A stretch of 64,000 bases of DNA. Origin: Pseudomonadota bacterium. Its GTDB lineage: Bacteria; Myxococcota_A; UBA796; UBA9615. The translations under genes were made by a program, and so were the position numbers. Below the pieces are notes generated by a model. The model searched no databases. It saw only the letters and a program-made list of their open reading frames with translations, and was not told where the DNA came from. Of this stretch, positions 8,119 to 18,491 are shown in pieces; position 1 is the stretch's first letter; the number at the start of each line of letters is the position of its first letter. The stretch is taken from NCBI GenBank assembly GCA_024229515.1, contig JAAESI010000029.1, positions 1 to 64,000 on the forward strand, read 5' to 3'.

Positions 8119-10175
8119 ATGACGAAGCACCTCGCCGCTGCCTTGATCGCCCTGCTGATGGCCCCCGCCGGCGCCGCGGCCGTCGAGCCCGCCGACGCGG
8201 CGCTCCAGTGGTGGCAGGCGACGGTGGACGCCGGCGGCGTGAGCCACCCCGACACCGTCACCGTCGAGCTCGCGCGCATCACCCCGTGGGCGGCCGGCAC
8301 TCACGTGCGACTCCGGTAGCACCTGCTCGGGATCGAGGTCGACGGCGCCGACCTCGTGGTCTCCCTCGACCCCCACGGCGCCGTCCGCCGGGTGCGCGGC
8401 GAACCCGTGCACATCGTGCTGCTGGACCCCACCCCCACGGTCCTGGCCGCCGACGCCGCCCGCGTGGTCGAGCAACACGCGGACCGCGCGTGGGGAGCCG
8501 CCGTCGTGAGGCCGGACCCCATGCTTCGGGTGCTCCGCGCGGGAACCGGCCGGGCCCGCCTGAGCTGGCGGTTCACCGTCGCAGCCCCGCCGGTGCCTGG
8601 CACGTCTTCGTCGACGCCCACGCCGAGCGCTTCCTCCGCGCCGACTCGCTGTGGAACGCCGCGCGCGGCCGGGTCTACCTGGAGAGCCCCCTGCACGGCG
8701 GAGTCACGACCCTGGAGCTGCCCGGGATCGACGGCGAGCTGTTGGAAGGGCCGTACGGCTGGACCGCGTCCTGCATCGGGACCGACCCCAACAGCCTCGA
8801 CTGCGACGACCTCGTGCAGTTGGCCGAACCCAACGAGGACGGCGACTTCCTCTACGACCCCGACCCCGAGTCCTTCGACGACCCCTTCGCCGAAGCTCAG
8901 CTCTACTACCACCTGGCTCTGATCTCCCGGTGGTTCGACACCGAGTACGGCTTCGTCCACGACGAGCCGCTGCCGGGGATCGTCGCTTTCGACGTCGCCA
9001 ACGCGTTCTTCGGGGACCTGGGAGGGGACGGCCGCTACGAGATCGTCTTCGGCAAGACGGAGGGCATCGATCTCGCCTACGACGCCGACGTCGTCTACCA
9101 CGAGTTCGGCCACTCGGTGCTTCACGGGCTGGGCATCGATTCGGGCCCCATCGCCGATGAGTACGGCTTCGACCGGGCCCCCCGCGCGCTGCACGAAGGG
9201 AGCTCCGACCTCATCGCCGTGCTCCAAACGGACGACCCCAACCTGGGCGAGTACACCGGCGCCGCGTTCGGCGAAGGTGACGGCATCCGCAACCTCGAGG
9301 ACGACCTCAAGTGCCCCCGCGCGATCGGCGCCAACGACCACGTCGAGGGGATCATCTGGGGCTCCCTGGGGTGGAACCTGATCGACGATCCGCTGCTCGG
9401 GCCGGAGCTCGTGGGCGATCTGCTCTACGGCGCGACCAGCTCGTGGCCGTCGGCCCCCACCTGGGCGATCGCGGGCCAATCGCTGGTCGAGACCGCCTCG
9501 GATCTGTTCGACGCCGGCCTCATCACGGCCGCCCAGTCCGACGCGGTCATCGCCCACGGCGAGGAGTCCGGGGTCATCGGGTGCGGCCGCGTGCTCGCCC
9601 TGGACGAGGGCGCAGCCCCCCTCTACGGCCTCTGGCACGTCGCCTGGGACGAGGGCTACACAACCCCCCTGCCCCTGCAGTTCTCGTTGCACGCGCCGGC
9701 GGGGGCGACCAGCGTCGACTTCCGGCTGGACGACTTCTTCGTCGCCGCCGGCGCCCTCGGCTGGAAGATCTTCATGCGCCGGGGCGAGCACGTGGTGTTC
9801 GAGACCGTCGACGGCCCGACCTACCCCCACCACGAGCCGGTCATCTACGACGACGTCGTCAACGGCTCGGGCCCCTACCAGTACCAACTCCGCCTCGCCG
9901 GCGATCCGCCCCTGGAGCCCGACGCCACCTACTACTTCGCCCTCACCTCCTGGGAGCCGCCCGTCGAGGGCGAGGAGTTCGGCGTCGCCCTGGTCAGCGT
10001 CTCCGGATACGTCCAGGACGAAGCGACCCGCGTGCTCTGGCCCGAGGAAGAGGGCAGCGGCTGCGCGGGTTGCGGGGGTTCGATCAGCGGAGGCGCGGCC
10101 GCCCCGGCGGTGCTGCTCGTGCTCATGATCTCGGTCCGCCGGAGGTTCCCCCGAGGAGGCAGACCGGTACCCTGA
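8119..10175 (+). pseudogene. Thermolysin-like (FTP/gluzincin) secreted metalloprotease, broken by a TAG and a frameshift
   Basis: Read across two lesions this is one secreted zinc protease of about 685 residues. It has a signal peptide (8119 onward), an FTP-type propeptide, then YHEFGHS and LHEGSSD, the HExxH and ExxSD motifs of thermolysin/fungalysin enzymes. The C-terminus GCAGCGG-hydrophobic-RRRF resembles a MYXO-CTERM tail. Lesion 1 is an in-frame TAG at 8317-8319 where VRLR-Q-HLLG is expected. Lesion 2 is a loss of one C in the CCCC run at 8585-8588; restoring it gives TVAAPAGAWHVFVDAH. The catalytic part downstream of about 8590 is intact. Either this is a young pseudogene or the consensus sequence has two errors. 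Confidence 0.75.
10168..10173 (+). promoter_or_regulatory. Putative -10 hexamer TACCCT for the kinase-ATPase gene
   Basis: TACCCT ends seven bases before GTG 10181 and overlaps the end of the protease gene. The position favours GTG 10181 as the start rather than the in-frame ATG at 10175, which would be only one base from the hexamer. Confidence 0.4.
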
Positions 10176-10180
10176 TGGGC

Positions 10181-13100
10181 GTGAGTCAGCTGGGCCCATT
10201 CCTGCTCGACCAGATCATCGGCCGCGGAGGCATGGCGGTCGTGTGGCGGGCGCACCACCGCGGCGACGGCACCCCCGTGGCGCTCAAGGTGCTGCTGCCC
10301 GAGGTCGCCGCCCAGGAGCTGTTCGCGGACGCCTTCCGCTTCGAAGTGATGTCCGCAGCCCGACTCGACCACCCCCGCATCACCGCCGTCTACGACCACG
10401 GCCAGGTGACCCCGGAAGAAGCGAGCAGCGATCTGCCGCTGGCCGCGCCCTGGCTCGCGATGGAGCTGATCGAGGGGACCAGCGCCGGCCCCCTGCGCGG
10501 GCGGCTCCCCTGGCGCGGCCTGCGAGGCGTGCTCCTGGGCGTGCTCGACGGCCTCGCCCACGCCCACGCCCGCGGGGTGGTCCACCGCGACATCAAGCCC
10601 GGCAACGTGCTCATCCAGAACGAGGACCGGCGGGTGAAGCTGACGGACTTCGGCCTCGCCCACTCCATCCGCGGCGACGACCGGGGCCCCACCGACGAGG
10701 ACTTCCACGGCACCCCCGAGTACATGGCGCCGGAGCAGATCGGGTGCCGCTGGCGCGACTTCGGGCCGTGGACCGACCTGTACGCCGTCGGCGCGATGGC
10801 CTGGAGCCTCGCCGCCGGGGCGCCGCCGTACCAGGGCGAACTCAAGGAGGTGCTGTTCGGCCACATGGCCGGCTTCCTCCCCCCGTTTGCGCCCGTGCAG
10901 CCCGTGCCCGAGGGGCTGCTCGGCTGGATCCAGACACTGATGGCGGCAAGGCCCGCCAACCGCTTCCAGCGCGCCGCCGACGCCGCCTGGGCCCTCGTCC
11001 ACCTGGGGGAGCCGGACTCCGAGCCGACCCCCGACGCGGCCCAGAGCTTCTACGCCCTCGACACCACCGAGCAGTACGACGGCCCCCCGTCGCGCGGGGG
11101 GAGCAAGCGCAAGTGGTGGAAGTTCGGCCGAGGCGCCAAGACCGCGGAAGAGACCTTCGAGGTCGAAGCCGGCACCGCCCGCCCGCCCATGCCGTCAAGC
11201 TGGCGTGGACAACGCACCGCCCGCCGCCACCTCAACGGCGCCGGCCTCGCCCTGTACGGACAGCGGGCCCACGGCCTCGTCGGGCGGGAGTCCGAGCGCG
11301 ACACCCTGTGGTCGGCGCTGCTGGCGACCCGCACCGAGCTGCAGCCGCGGCTGGTGGTCCTCGAGGGCGCCACCGGCACCGGCAAGAGCGCGCTGGCGCG
11401 GTGGTTCCTGGAGCGGGCCGACGAGGTCGGCGCGGCGCAGGTGATGATGGCCAGCCACACCGACTCCGGCGGTCCCTCGGACGGGCTCGCGCCGATGCTC
11501 GCGACGCACCTGCGCATCGGTGGACTCTCCCGGATCGACGCGGTCGAGCGGGTCGCCAAGGCGTTGAAGCGGCTCGGCGTGGAGCAGGCCAGCGAGGGCG
11601 CCGCGTTGACCGAACTGGCCGACCCGTCGGACGACGAGGAGCGCACCGCCCCCGGCCTGGGCGCCCGGTTCAGTGGCGCCCAGGAGCGGCACGCGCTGCT
11701 GACCCGCTACCTCGCCCGCCTCGCCGTGGATCGCCCCCTGGTGCTGTTGCTCGACGACCTGCACCACGGCCCCGACAGCCAGGCGTTCGTCGATCACCTC
11801 CTCAACTCCGAGCAGGAGGCGCCGATCCTGGTGCTCGCGTCGGTCCGCACCGAAGCGCTCGCCGCCAACTCCGCCCTCGCATCCGTCGTCAACGACCTGC
11901 TCGCCCACCCCCGGAGCGAGCGCCTCCCGCTGGACGCGCTGGATCGCGAGGAAGCTTCCGCCCTCGTCCGCGAGCTCCTCGGCCTCGAGCCCGACCTCGC
12001 CGCCCAGGTGGAGGCCCGCTCCTCCGGCAACCCCCTGTTCGCCGTGCAGCTGGTCGGCGACTGGGTCGCGCGGGGGCTCCTGGAGAACGGCGACCGCGGC
12101 TTCCGCCTCGTCCCGGGCAAGGACGCCGGCTTCCCCGCCAGCCTGCTGGAGGTCTGGGAGGGCCGCCTCGAGCAGCTCCTGGAGGGCCGCCCCGACGACG
12201 AGGTGTTCGCCCTCGAACTGGCCGCCGTGCTCGGCCAGGCGGTCGATCCTTTCGAGTGGCGGGACGCTTGCTACATCGCCGACATCGCGGTCCCCACGGC
12301 CCTCGTCGATGACCTCCTGCGGCTCCGCCTCGCGGTCCCCTCGGGCACCCTCGGGGGCTGGTCGTTCGTGCACGGCATGCTCCGGGAGGCGCTGGAGCGG
12401 AAGGCCGACCGGGAAGGCCGTCGCATCGACTGGGCCTCCATCGCCGCGGACGCCCTCGAGCCCCGCCCCGACGCGGTCCGGCGCCGCGCCCGCCACCTGC
12501 TCGCCGCCAACCGCACCGAGGAGACCCCCGGCCCCCTCGCCAAGGCGGTGGTGGCGGAGCTTCGGCAGGGCGAGTTCGCCCGCGCCGGCGAGATGCAGCA
12601 GCTGTACACCGCCGCGCTCGACCGGCTCGGCGTCGGGTACGACGACGGACGACGGATCTACGGGGACGTGCTCGCCGCCCAGGTGCTGCGCCGCACCGGC
12701 GAGATCCACTCCGCTCACGAGCTCGCCGCGGACGCCCTCAGCCGCGCCCGCATCCTGGATTCGCCCCGCAGCCTCGTCCGCGCCCTCGGCACCGCCGGCA
12801 ACTGCGCGGTCGCCGCGGGGGAGCTCGACCTCGCCCGCCAACTGCTGGAGGAAGGGATCGACCTGGCCCAGCAGGAGCAGCTGACCGCCCGCGCCGGCGC
12901 GATGGCCAACAACCTGTCGTTCGTGCACATGCGGCAGGGACGCCACTTCGAGGGCATGGACGCCGCCCGCGAGGCGATCTTCGCCGGCGAGCAGGCCGGC
13001 GACCCCCACACCGTCGCGCAGGGTTACGGCCAGCTCGCCCGCTGCACGTGGCAGTCCGGCGGCACCACCTCCGCCGAGTTCCTCCTGGGCGAAGCCCGCC

Positions 13101-13642
13101 TTCGCTACGAACGCATGGGGGCCCGCTGGGGGCTCGCCAGCACGGTCAACACGCTGGGTGAGTTGCTCCGCGCCAAGGGCGACCTCGCCGGCGCCGAGGC
13201 GGCCTACCGCGACGCCGCCCAACGGTACGAAGCGTGCGGATCGGGGGACGCGGTGTTCGCCCACCTGAACGTCGCCGTGACCCTCGCGGAGCGTCGTCAG
13301 CCCAAGCGCGCGCTGCGCCAGTTCAACAGCCTCGCCGAGGCGATGGAGCAGTCCGGCCGGGCCGGCATCCTCGCCGCCGTCCACGCCCTGCGGTTGTTCC
13401 CGCTGGCGTCCCTGGAGATGTGGGACCGGTTCGACGCCGAGTTCCGCGAAGCCGAGCGGAAGCTGCGCAAGACCGGCCTGGTGGATCTCGACGTCGCCCG
13501 CTTCACGCAGAAGGCGGGCGAGGCGTGCCTGAAGGCCGAAGAGGGACTGCGGGCCCGCCAGGCGTTCACCATGTCCGCCGATCAGTGGACCGCCATGGGC
13601 CGCTTCGATGCCGCCGCCGAGGTCGAACAGCACCTTCTCTGA
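10181..13642 (+). CDS. Ser/Thr protein kinase - STAND-type ATPase - TPR signalling protein
   Basis: A protein of about 1153 residues. Residues 1-275 form a complete eukaryotic-type kinase domain: glycine loop GRGGMAVV, K36, HRDIKPGN with D137, DFG (D156) and the APEQ activation-segment end. A basic linker follows. An AAA/STAND ATPase then begins, with Walker A GATGTGKS at about 396-403 and Walker B LVLLLDDLHH near 520. The C-terminal half (about 720-1153) is made of helical TPR-like repeats that should bind partner proteins. It probably phosphorylates targets in response to a ligand sensed by the ATPase/TPR part. The start GTG 10181 is chosen from the hexamer at 10168; ATG 10175 is the alternative. 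A second large ATPase-TPR regulator lies 640 bp downstream. Confidence 0.88.
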   Translation: MSQLGPFLLDQIIGRGGMAVVWRAHHRGDGTPVALKVLLPEVAAQELFADAFRFEVMSAARLDHPRITAVYDHGQVTPEEASSDLPLAAPWLAMELIEGTSAGPLRGRLPWRGLRGVLLGVLDGLAHAHARGVVHRDIKPGNVLIQNEDRRVKLTDFGLAHSIRGDDRGPTDEDFHGTPEYMAPEQIGCRWRDFGPWTDLYAVGAMAWSLAAGAPPYQGELKEVLFGHMAGFLPPFAPVQPVPEGLLGWIQTLMAARPANRFQRAADAAWALVHLGEPDSEPTPDAAQSFYALDTTEQYDGPPSRGGSKRKWWKFGRGAKTAEETFEVEAGTARPPMPSSWRGQRTARRHLNGAGLALYGQRAHGLVGRESERDTLWSALLATRTELQPRLVVLEGATGTGKSALARWFLERADEVGAAQVMMASHTDSGGPSDGLAPMLATHLRIGGLSRIDAVERVAKALKRLGVEQASEGAALTELADPSDDEERTAPGLGARFSGAQERHALLTRYLARLAVDRPLVLLLDDLHHGPDSQAFVDHLLNSEQEAPILVLASVRTEALAANSALASVVNDLLAHPRSERLPLDALDREEASALVRELLGLEPDLAAQVEARSSGNPLFAVQLVGDWVARGLLENGDRGFRLVPGKDAGFPASLLEVWEGRLEQLLEGRPDDEVFALELAAVLGQAVDPFEWRDACYIADIAVPTALVDDLLRLRLAVPSGTLGGWSFVHGMLREALERKADREGRRIDWASIAADALEPRPDAVRRRARHLLAANRTEETPGPLAKAVVAELRQGEFARAGEMQQLYTAALDRLGVGYDDGRRIYGDVLAAQVLRRTGEIHSAHELAADALSRARILDSPRSLVRALGTAGNCAVAAGELDLARQLLEEGIDLAQQEQLTARAGAMANNLSFVHMRQGRHFEGMDAAREAIFAGEQAGDPHTVAQGYGQLARCTWQSGGTTSAEFLLGEARLRYERMGARWGLASTVNTLGELLRAKGDLAGAEAAYRDAAQRYEACGSGDAVFAHLNVAVTLAERRQPKRALRQFNSLAEAMEQSGRAGILAAVHALRLFPLASLEMWDRFDAEFREAERKLRKTGLVDLDVARFTQKAGEACLKAEEGLRARQAFTMSADQWTAMGRFDAAAEVEQHLL

Positions 13643-13686
13643 GGGGCTGTTACCAAAGGAAAGAAGCGTTTCACCATTCTCGGGTC

Positions 13687-14262
13687 ATGACGATCCGAAC
13701 CCTGCTCCCCCTGCTCGTCCTCCTCGCCGGTTGCGAGCTCGTCCTGGCCCTGACCCCCGGGGGCGTGCCGATCGAGACGATGCGCAGCTGCGAGGAGACC
13801 CTCGAGCTGGAGGGCCGCGTGGTCGTCGGCCACGTGATCGACGGCGTCTTCGAGCCGCTCAGTGACGGCACGCCCGTGTTCGTCCACGCCGGATCCCAGG
13901 GTGGGTTCCACAGCGACCTCGTGATCCGACTCGAAGGGCCCGGCGCGGACGCCGAGGGCGGGGGCGGGATCGTCACCATGTTCGCGGATGTGGACCCCGG
14001 CGGCTGGACCGAAGAGTCCAACAGCCAGATCCACGCCTGGTGCCAGGATCTGGGGGAGCCCGGCTACTACCACTCCGCCCGCCTCTACTGGTCCGGCGCC
14101 GGCGACGAGTGGGACGACGACTCCATGAGCTGGTGGGAGCTCGCCTCGCAGGTGTTTTCGCTGGACGTCGAGATCACATCCGACGCATTCGAGGGCACCG
14201 ACGGGGCCCTGGACGTGTCGATGCGGCAGGGCGAAATGGAAGAGGACGAACTCGGCGGCTGA
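13687..14262 (+). CDS. Small lipoprotein between two ATPase-TPR regulators
   Basis: The product has 191 residues, with a hydrophobic N-terminus and lipobox LAGC (Cys at about residue 16). The mature protein is acidic with two further cysteines and tryptophan-rich segments (DPGGWTEESNS, DDDSMSWWEL). No family is recognised. It lies on the same strand 44 bp after the kinase gene and about 20 bp before the winged-helix regulator gene, so it may be a sensor or an output of that cluster; this is inferred from position only. Confidence 0.6.
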   Translation: MTIRTLLPLLVLLAGCELVLALTPGGVPIETMRSCEETLELEGRVVVGHVIDGVFEPLSDGTPVFVHAGSQGGFHSDLVIRLEGPGADAEGGGGIVTMFADVDPGGWTEESNSQIHAWCQDLGEPGYYHSARLYWSGAGDEWDDDSMSWWELASQVFSLDVEITSDAFEGTDGALDVSMRQGEMEEDELGG

Positions 14263-14268
14263 CCGCCG

Positions 14269-14274
14269 TAGACT
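14269..14274 (+). promoter_or_regulatory. Putative -10 hexamer TAGACT for the double winged-helix regulator
   Basis: TAGACT ends nine bases before GTG 14284. It argues for that start over the earlier in-frame GTG at 14275, which would abut the hexamer. Confidence 0.35.
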
Positions 14275-14283
14275 GTGGGGTCC

Positions 14284-17200
14284 GTGGACCCGCTTCACCT
14301 CACCGGATGCACCGTCGACCTGACCCGCGGGGAGGTCCGCCGCACGGGTGAAGGGACCGATGTCTGGCTCACGGAGCTGGAAGGCCGGCTCCTGGGCTAC
14401 CTCCTGGAGCATCGCGGCAAGGTCGTCAGCCGCGACGAGCTGCACGCCAACGTGTGGGGCTACGCCGACGGGGTCTCCACCCGCGCCGCCGACTTCACCG
14501 TCTCGCGCCTGCGCGCCAAGATCGAGGAGAGCCCCAGCCGCCCCCACCACCTCAAGACCGTGCGGGGGGAGGGCTACCGGCTCGAACTCGAGGACAGCGG
14601 CGACGACGAACCGACCGTCACCGACACCTTCCTGCGGCGCCCCAAGACGCTGGTCAGCATCGCCGGCGTCACCCTCGATGTGCCCGGCCGAAGGCTGGTC
14701 CGGGGCGTCGATCAGGTCGAGCTCAACGCGGTCGAGACCGCGCTGCTGGACCACCTCGTCGGCCGGATCGGCGAGACCGTCACCCGGGAGGATCTGCTCC
14801 GCGTCATCTGGACTCAGCGGCGGGTCAAGACCTCCCGGCGGCGGACGACCGAGGTCGACACCATCGTCCAGCGGCTCCGGAGCAAGCTCGAAGAGAACCC
14901 CACCGCGCCGACCCGGCTGGTCAGCGTGGGAGCCGACGGCTTCCGGCTGGAGGCGCCCGACGAGGTCCCCACCGATCTGGTCCACACCAACCTGCCGTCG
15001 GAGCGGAGCCGCTTCGTCGGCCGCCAGCGCGACCTCGCCGACCTCTGGGAGATGCTCGCCCGCCCCGGCCGCCTGGTGACCATCGTGGGACCCGGCGGCG
15101 GCGGCAAGACCCGTCTGGCCCTCCACTTCGCGGGCATCGAGCTGGCCGAGGGGCGCTGGCCGGGGGGCGTCTGGTTCGTGGATCTGTCCGACTGCCGCAC
15201 CGCCGATGCCGGAATCGCGGCCATCGCTGCGGCGCTCGGGATCGCCCGCCGCGGCTCCCCCGCCGAGCTCAGCGCCCGCCTCAGCGGTGCCCTCGCCTCC
15301 CGCGACCGGGTCCTGCTCCTCGCCGACAACATCGAACAGGCCACGGGGCCGCTGTCGGCGATGATCTCCGAGCTGCTCGAGACCGCCCCGGAGCTGCGCG
15401 TGCTCGCCACGTCGCGGGAGCGGATGGGGCTCGAAGGCAAGACCCTGCTGGACCTCGGCCCCCTGAAGATCACCCGCGCCGCCGAGCTGTTCATCGCCCG
15501 CGCCCAGGAGCTTCGGCGCGACTGGTCCGCCGGCCCCGCCGACCGCGAGATCGTGGAGCAGCTGGTCCAGCGGCTGGAGTGCCTCCCCCTGGCCATCGAG
15601 CTCGCCGCCGGCCAGGCGCGCACGATGACGCCCCTGCAGTTGCTCGATCGCGTCGACAAGGGGCTCGCCCTCCCGACCAGCCGCCGCCGCGGCGGACCGG
15701 CCCGCCACGCGACGCTGGATGCCGCCATCCAGTGGTCCTGGGACCTGCTCGACGGGGTCCACCAGCAGGCCCTCGCGGAGCTGTCGGTGTTCGTCGGAGG
15801 CTTCACCCTGGAGGCCGCCGAGGCGATGCTCCCGCCCACCCCCGACCCGGTCGAGATGGTGGCGGCCCTGTGCGACCGGTCCCTCGTGCGGGCCCACGAG
15901 CGGGAGGACCTGCCCGGGCTCTACCGCTTCACCTTCTCGGAGCCGATCCGCCGGTTCGCGTTCCGCCGCCTCGGCCGATCCGGGCGCACCGACGAAGCCG
16001 AGCGGGCGATGGAGGGGTGGCTGCTGGACTGGGGGGAGCACGAGCTCGAGGAGCTCACGGGCCTGCGCGGCGCGGACGCCCAACGCGAGTTGATCGCGGA
16101 GATCGACAACCTCACGGCCGCGGTGGAGAGCGCCGATGGCGCCCGCCCCGCCGCCGCCGCCCGACTGGGCCTGATCGTCGATGGCGCCATCCGCAGCTGC
16201 GGACCCACCGCGGTGCTGGAGCGGGCCCTGGATGCCGCCGTGTCCAACGCCGCCGACACGCGGGACGAGGCGCTGCTGGCCAACGCGATCACGACCCGGG
16301 GGGCGCGCCTCCGAACGCGGGAGCGGATCGACGAGGCGGAGGCGGACCTGCTGCGGGGGATCGATCTGGCGAGCAGCCTCGACGACCCCGACCAGGAGGC
16401 TCGCGCCCGCATCCACCTCGCCGCGCTCTACCGCCGCCGTGGCCAGCAGGCGCCCTCGACGGTGCACCTGGACAAGGCCGGCGCCCTGCTGGAGAAGCGC
16501 ACCAACCCGGTGCTGGAGGCGGCGTACCGGCTCATCCGCGGGCTCACCCACATCGACGCCGGCCGACTCCTGGAGGCGACCACCGAGCACCGGCTGTGCC
16601 TCGGCGCTGTGCTGAACGCCGGCCAGGTGCTGGCGGAGGCGCAGGCGCGGGTGAACCTGGGGCAGCGCTACCTCGCCGCCGGCCGGCTGTCCGAAGCGGA
16701 AGAGCAGTTCCGGTTCGCGATGGAGGTGAACACGCGGACCAGCGACGTGTTCATGCAGGCCGGGGTGCTCGCCAAGCTGGGGCTGGTGCTCGCCGCGCGC
16801 GGGCTCCACGACGAGGCCCGCGAGACCTTCGACCGCGGCCTCGAGATCGGGCGCCCCACCGGCGACCGCTCGCTGGAGACCGAACTGCTGCTGGCGATGG
16901 CCTGGCTGGAGCTGCAGCAGGGTTCGAGCCAGGGGGTCGACGAGCTCCTCTGTGGCGCCATCGCGGCGGCCCGGGCGGTAGGGCTCAAGGCCGCCGAGCC
17001 GTCGGCGCGGGCCGGGCTGGGGCTGCTCGCGATCCTCCAGGGGCGCCCCGCGGAGGCGCGTGAGGAGCTGACGAAGGCGCTGCAGGGGGCCCGCCGGGTG
17101 GGCGACCGGTGGCTGGAGATCTACGCCCAGGGCTACCTGTCGGTGGCCTACGGCCCGCTCGGGGGCGGGCACCTGCGCAAGGCCCGCAAGAAGCTGATCG

Positions 17201-17397
17201 ACGGCGATCCGCAGGGGCTCCGGTGGTTCCTCCAGATGTGCGACGGACTCCTGGACCTGAGCCGGGAAGACGACGAGCCGGCGCGGGCCACGCTGACCGC
17301 GATGTCCGCGCGGGAAGCGGGGCAGCTGAGCGAGCACGGGCTGGCCGTCCGCTCGCTGCTGCAGGCCCGCCTCGACGTCGTGGGCGTGCTCGCGTGA
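14284..17397 (+). CDS. Transcriptional regulator with two winged-helix domains, STAND ATPase and TPR repeats
   Basis: About 1037 residues. Two successive OmpR/PhoB-type winged-helix domains (about residues 3-100 and 120-220) each end in the wing pattern seen in HHLKTVRGEGYRLE and RLVSVGADGFRLE. An AfsR/SARP-like ATPase follows, with Walker A GPGGGGKT at about 269-276, Walker B VLLLADNIEQ and the sensor VLATSRERMG. The remaining 500 residues are TPR-like. Family knowledge suggests a cytosolic regulator held inactive by the ATPase/TPR part until a ligand or partner binds. Two DNA-binding domains in one chain is unusual; normally there is one. GTG 14275 would add three residues. The 3' end overlaps the permease remnant by 4 bp. 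Confidence 0.85.
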   Translation: MDPLHLTGCTVDLTRGEVRRTGEGTDVWLTELEGRLLGYLLEHRGKVVSRDELHANVWGYADGVSTRAADFTVSRLRAKIEESPSRPHHLKTVRGEGYRLELEDSGDDEPTVTDTFLRRPKTLVSIAGVTLDVPGRRLVRGVDQVELNAVETALLDHLVGRIGETVTREDLLRVIWTQRRVKTSRRRTTEVDTIVQRLRSKLEENPTAPTRLVSVGADGFRLEAPDEVPTDLVHTNLPSERSRFVGRQRDLADLWEMLARPGRLVTIVGPGGGGKTRLALHFAGIELAEGRWPGGVWFVDLSDCRTADAGIAAIAAALGIARRGSPAELSARLSGALASRDRVLLLADNIEQATGPLSAMISELLETAPELRVLATSRERMGLEGKTLLDLGPLKITRAAELFIARAQELRRDWSAGPADREIVEQLVQRLECLPLAIELAAGQARTMTPLQLLDRVDKGLALPTSRRRGGPARHATLDAAIQWSWDLLDGVHQQALAELSVFVGGFTLEAAEAMLPPTPDPVEMVAALCDRSLVRAHEREDLPGLYRFTFSEPIRRFAFRRLGRSGRTDEAERAMEGWLLDWGEHELEELTGLRGADAQRELIAEIDNLTAAVESADGARPAAAARLGLIVDGAIRSCGPTAVLERALDAAVSNAADTRDEALLANAITTRGARLRTRERIDEAEADLLRGIDLASSLDDPDQEARARIHLAALYRRRGQQAPSTVHLDKAGALLEKRTNPVLEAAYRLIRGLTHIDAGRLLEATTEHRLCLGAVLNAGQVLAEAQARVNLGQRYLAAGRLSEAEEQFRFAMEVNTRTSDVFMQAGVLAKLGLVLAARGLHDEARETFDRGLEIGRPTGDRSLETELLLAMAWLELQQGSSQGVDELLCGAIAAARAVGLKAAEPSARAGLGLLAILQGRPAEAREELTKALQGARRVGDRWLEIYAQGYLSVAYGPLGGGHLRKARKKLIDGDPQGLRWFLQMCDGLLDLSREDDEPARATLTAMSAREAGQLSEHGLAVRSLLQARLDVVGVLA

Positions 17398-18468
17398 GCC
17401 ACGATCCGCGACGGCGCTTCGGCGCCTTCACGGGTGTCTTCACCCCGACGCTTCTGACGATCCTCGGCGTGATCATGTACATCCGCCTCGGCTGGGTCGT
17501 GGGCAACGCCGGCCTCATCGGCGCATGGCTGATCCTGATCCTCGCGCTGGGCATCACCCTGTGCACGGGGCTGTCGTTGGCGTCGATCGCCACGAACACC
17601 CGGATCGGCGACGGCGGTCCCTACGCGATCATCGCGCGGTCGTTGGGGCTGGAGGCCGCCGGCAGCATCGGGCTGCCGCTGTTCCTGACCCGGCCGCTCG
17701 GCATCGCGATGTACATCTTCGGCTTTCGCGAGGGCTGGCTCTGGATCTTCCCCGAGCACGACCCCCTCGCGGTCGACCTGATCACCTTCTTCGCGCTGTG
17801 GCTCATCTCGTACCTCAGCGTCGATCTCGCCTTCCGCGTGCAGTACGTGATCATGGGCCTCATCGGCCTCTCGCTCGTGTCCATCTTCACCAACGACGTC
17901 ACCTTCGAGCCGGCCAAGGACCCGCTGTGGTGGGGTGACTTCCCCGGCTTCCCCGAGACCGGCTTCGGCGGCGTCGACTTCTGGACCGTGTTCGCGGTCT
18001 TCTTCCCCGCGACCACCGGCATCCTCGCGGGGGCCAACATGTCCGGCGAGCTCAAGGACCCCCGGCGCGACATCCCCATCGGGGCGCTGGGCGCGATCGC
18101 CCTGTCGTCGGTGATCTACTTCGCGCTGTCGTTCTGGGCGGTCAAGGCCGGCACCACCGAGGAGCTGGTGAGCAACTACACGCTGTTCCTGGACGAGTCC
18201 CGCTGGCGCTGGATGGTCGTGGCGGGGCTGCTCGGTGCCACCGCCAGCTCGGCCCTGGCGGGGCTGGTGGGCGGTCCCCAGTTCGCTGGAGCGCGTGGTG
18301 TTCGTGGGCGGCTTCGAGCAGACCGCCGCGGCCGCCCCCGCGGCCGACCTCACGGTGATGGGGCTCCAGCGCAAACCGAACTTCACGTTCGTCACGGAGA
18401 TGGTCGAACGCACCGGGAGCACCTGCCTGATGGTGCTGGATTCCGGCCGGGAATCGGCCCGCGCGTAG
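17394..18468 (+). pseudogene. SLC12-like cation-chloride cotransporter/amino-acid permease with a large internal deletion
   Basis: GTG 17394 overlaps the previous stop (GTGA). The first 290 residues match the N-terminal membrane half of APC-superfamily SLC12-like carriers: GVFTPTLLTILGVIMYIRLGW, then several membrane helices and the PATTGILAGANMSGELKDP motif. At about 18275, after ALAGLVGGP, the sequence jumps in another frame to what looks like the extreme C-terminus of such carriers (LERVVFVGGFEQ... TCLMVLDSGRE...), ending at TAG 18466-18468. Several hundred residues are therefore missing and the reading frame is shifted. Transport activity is unlikely. In the shifted frame translation would run on into the downstream GGDEF-EAL gene. 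Confidence 0.75.
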
Positions 18469-18479
18469 GCGACGACACG

Positions 18480-18485
18480 TACAGT
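18480..18485 (+). promoter_or_regulatory. Putative -10 hexamer TACAGT for the GGDEF-EAL gene
   Basis: TACAGT ends six bases before GTG 18492, placing the expected transcription start at the start codon. It shows that the gene can be expressed without the upstream permease remnant. Confidence 0.4.
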
Positions 18486-18491
18486 GATGGG

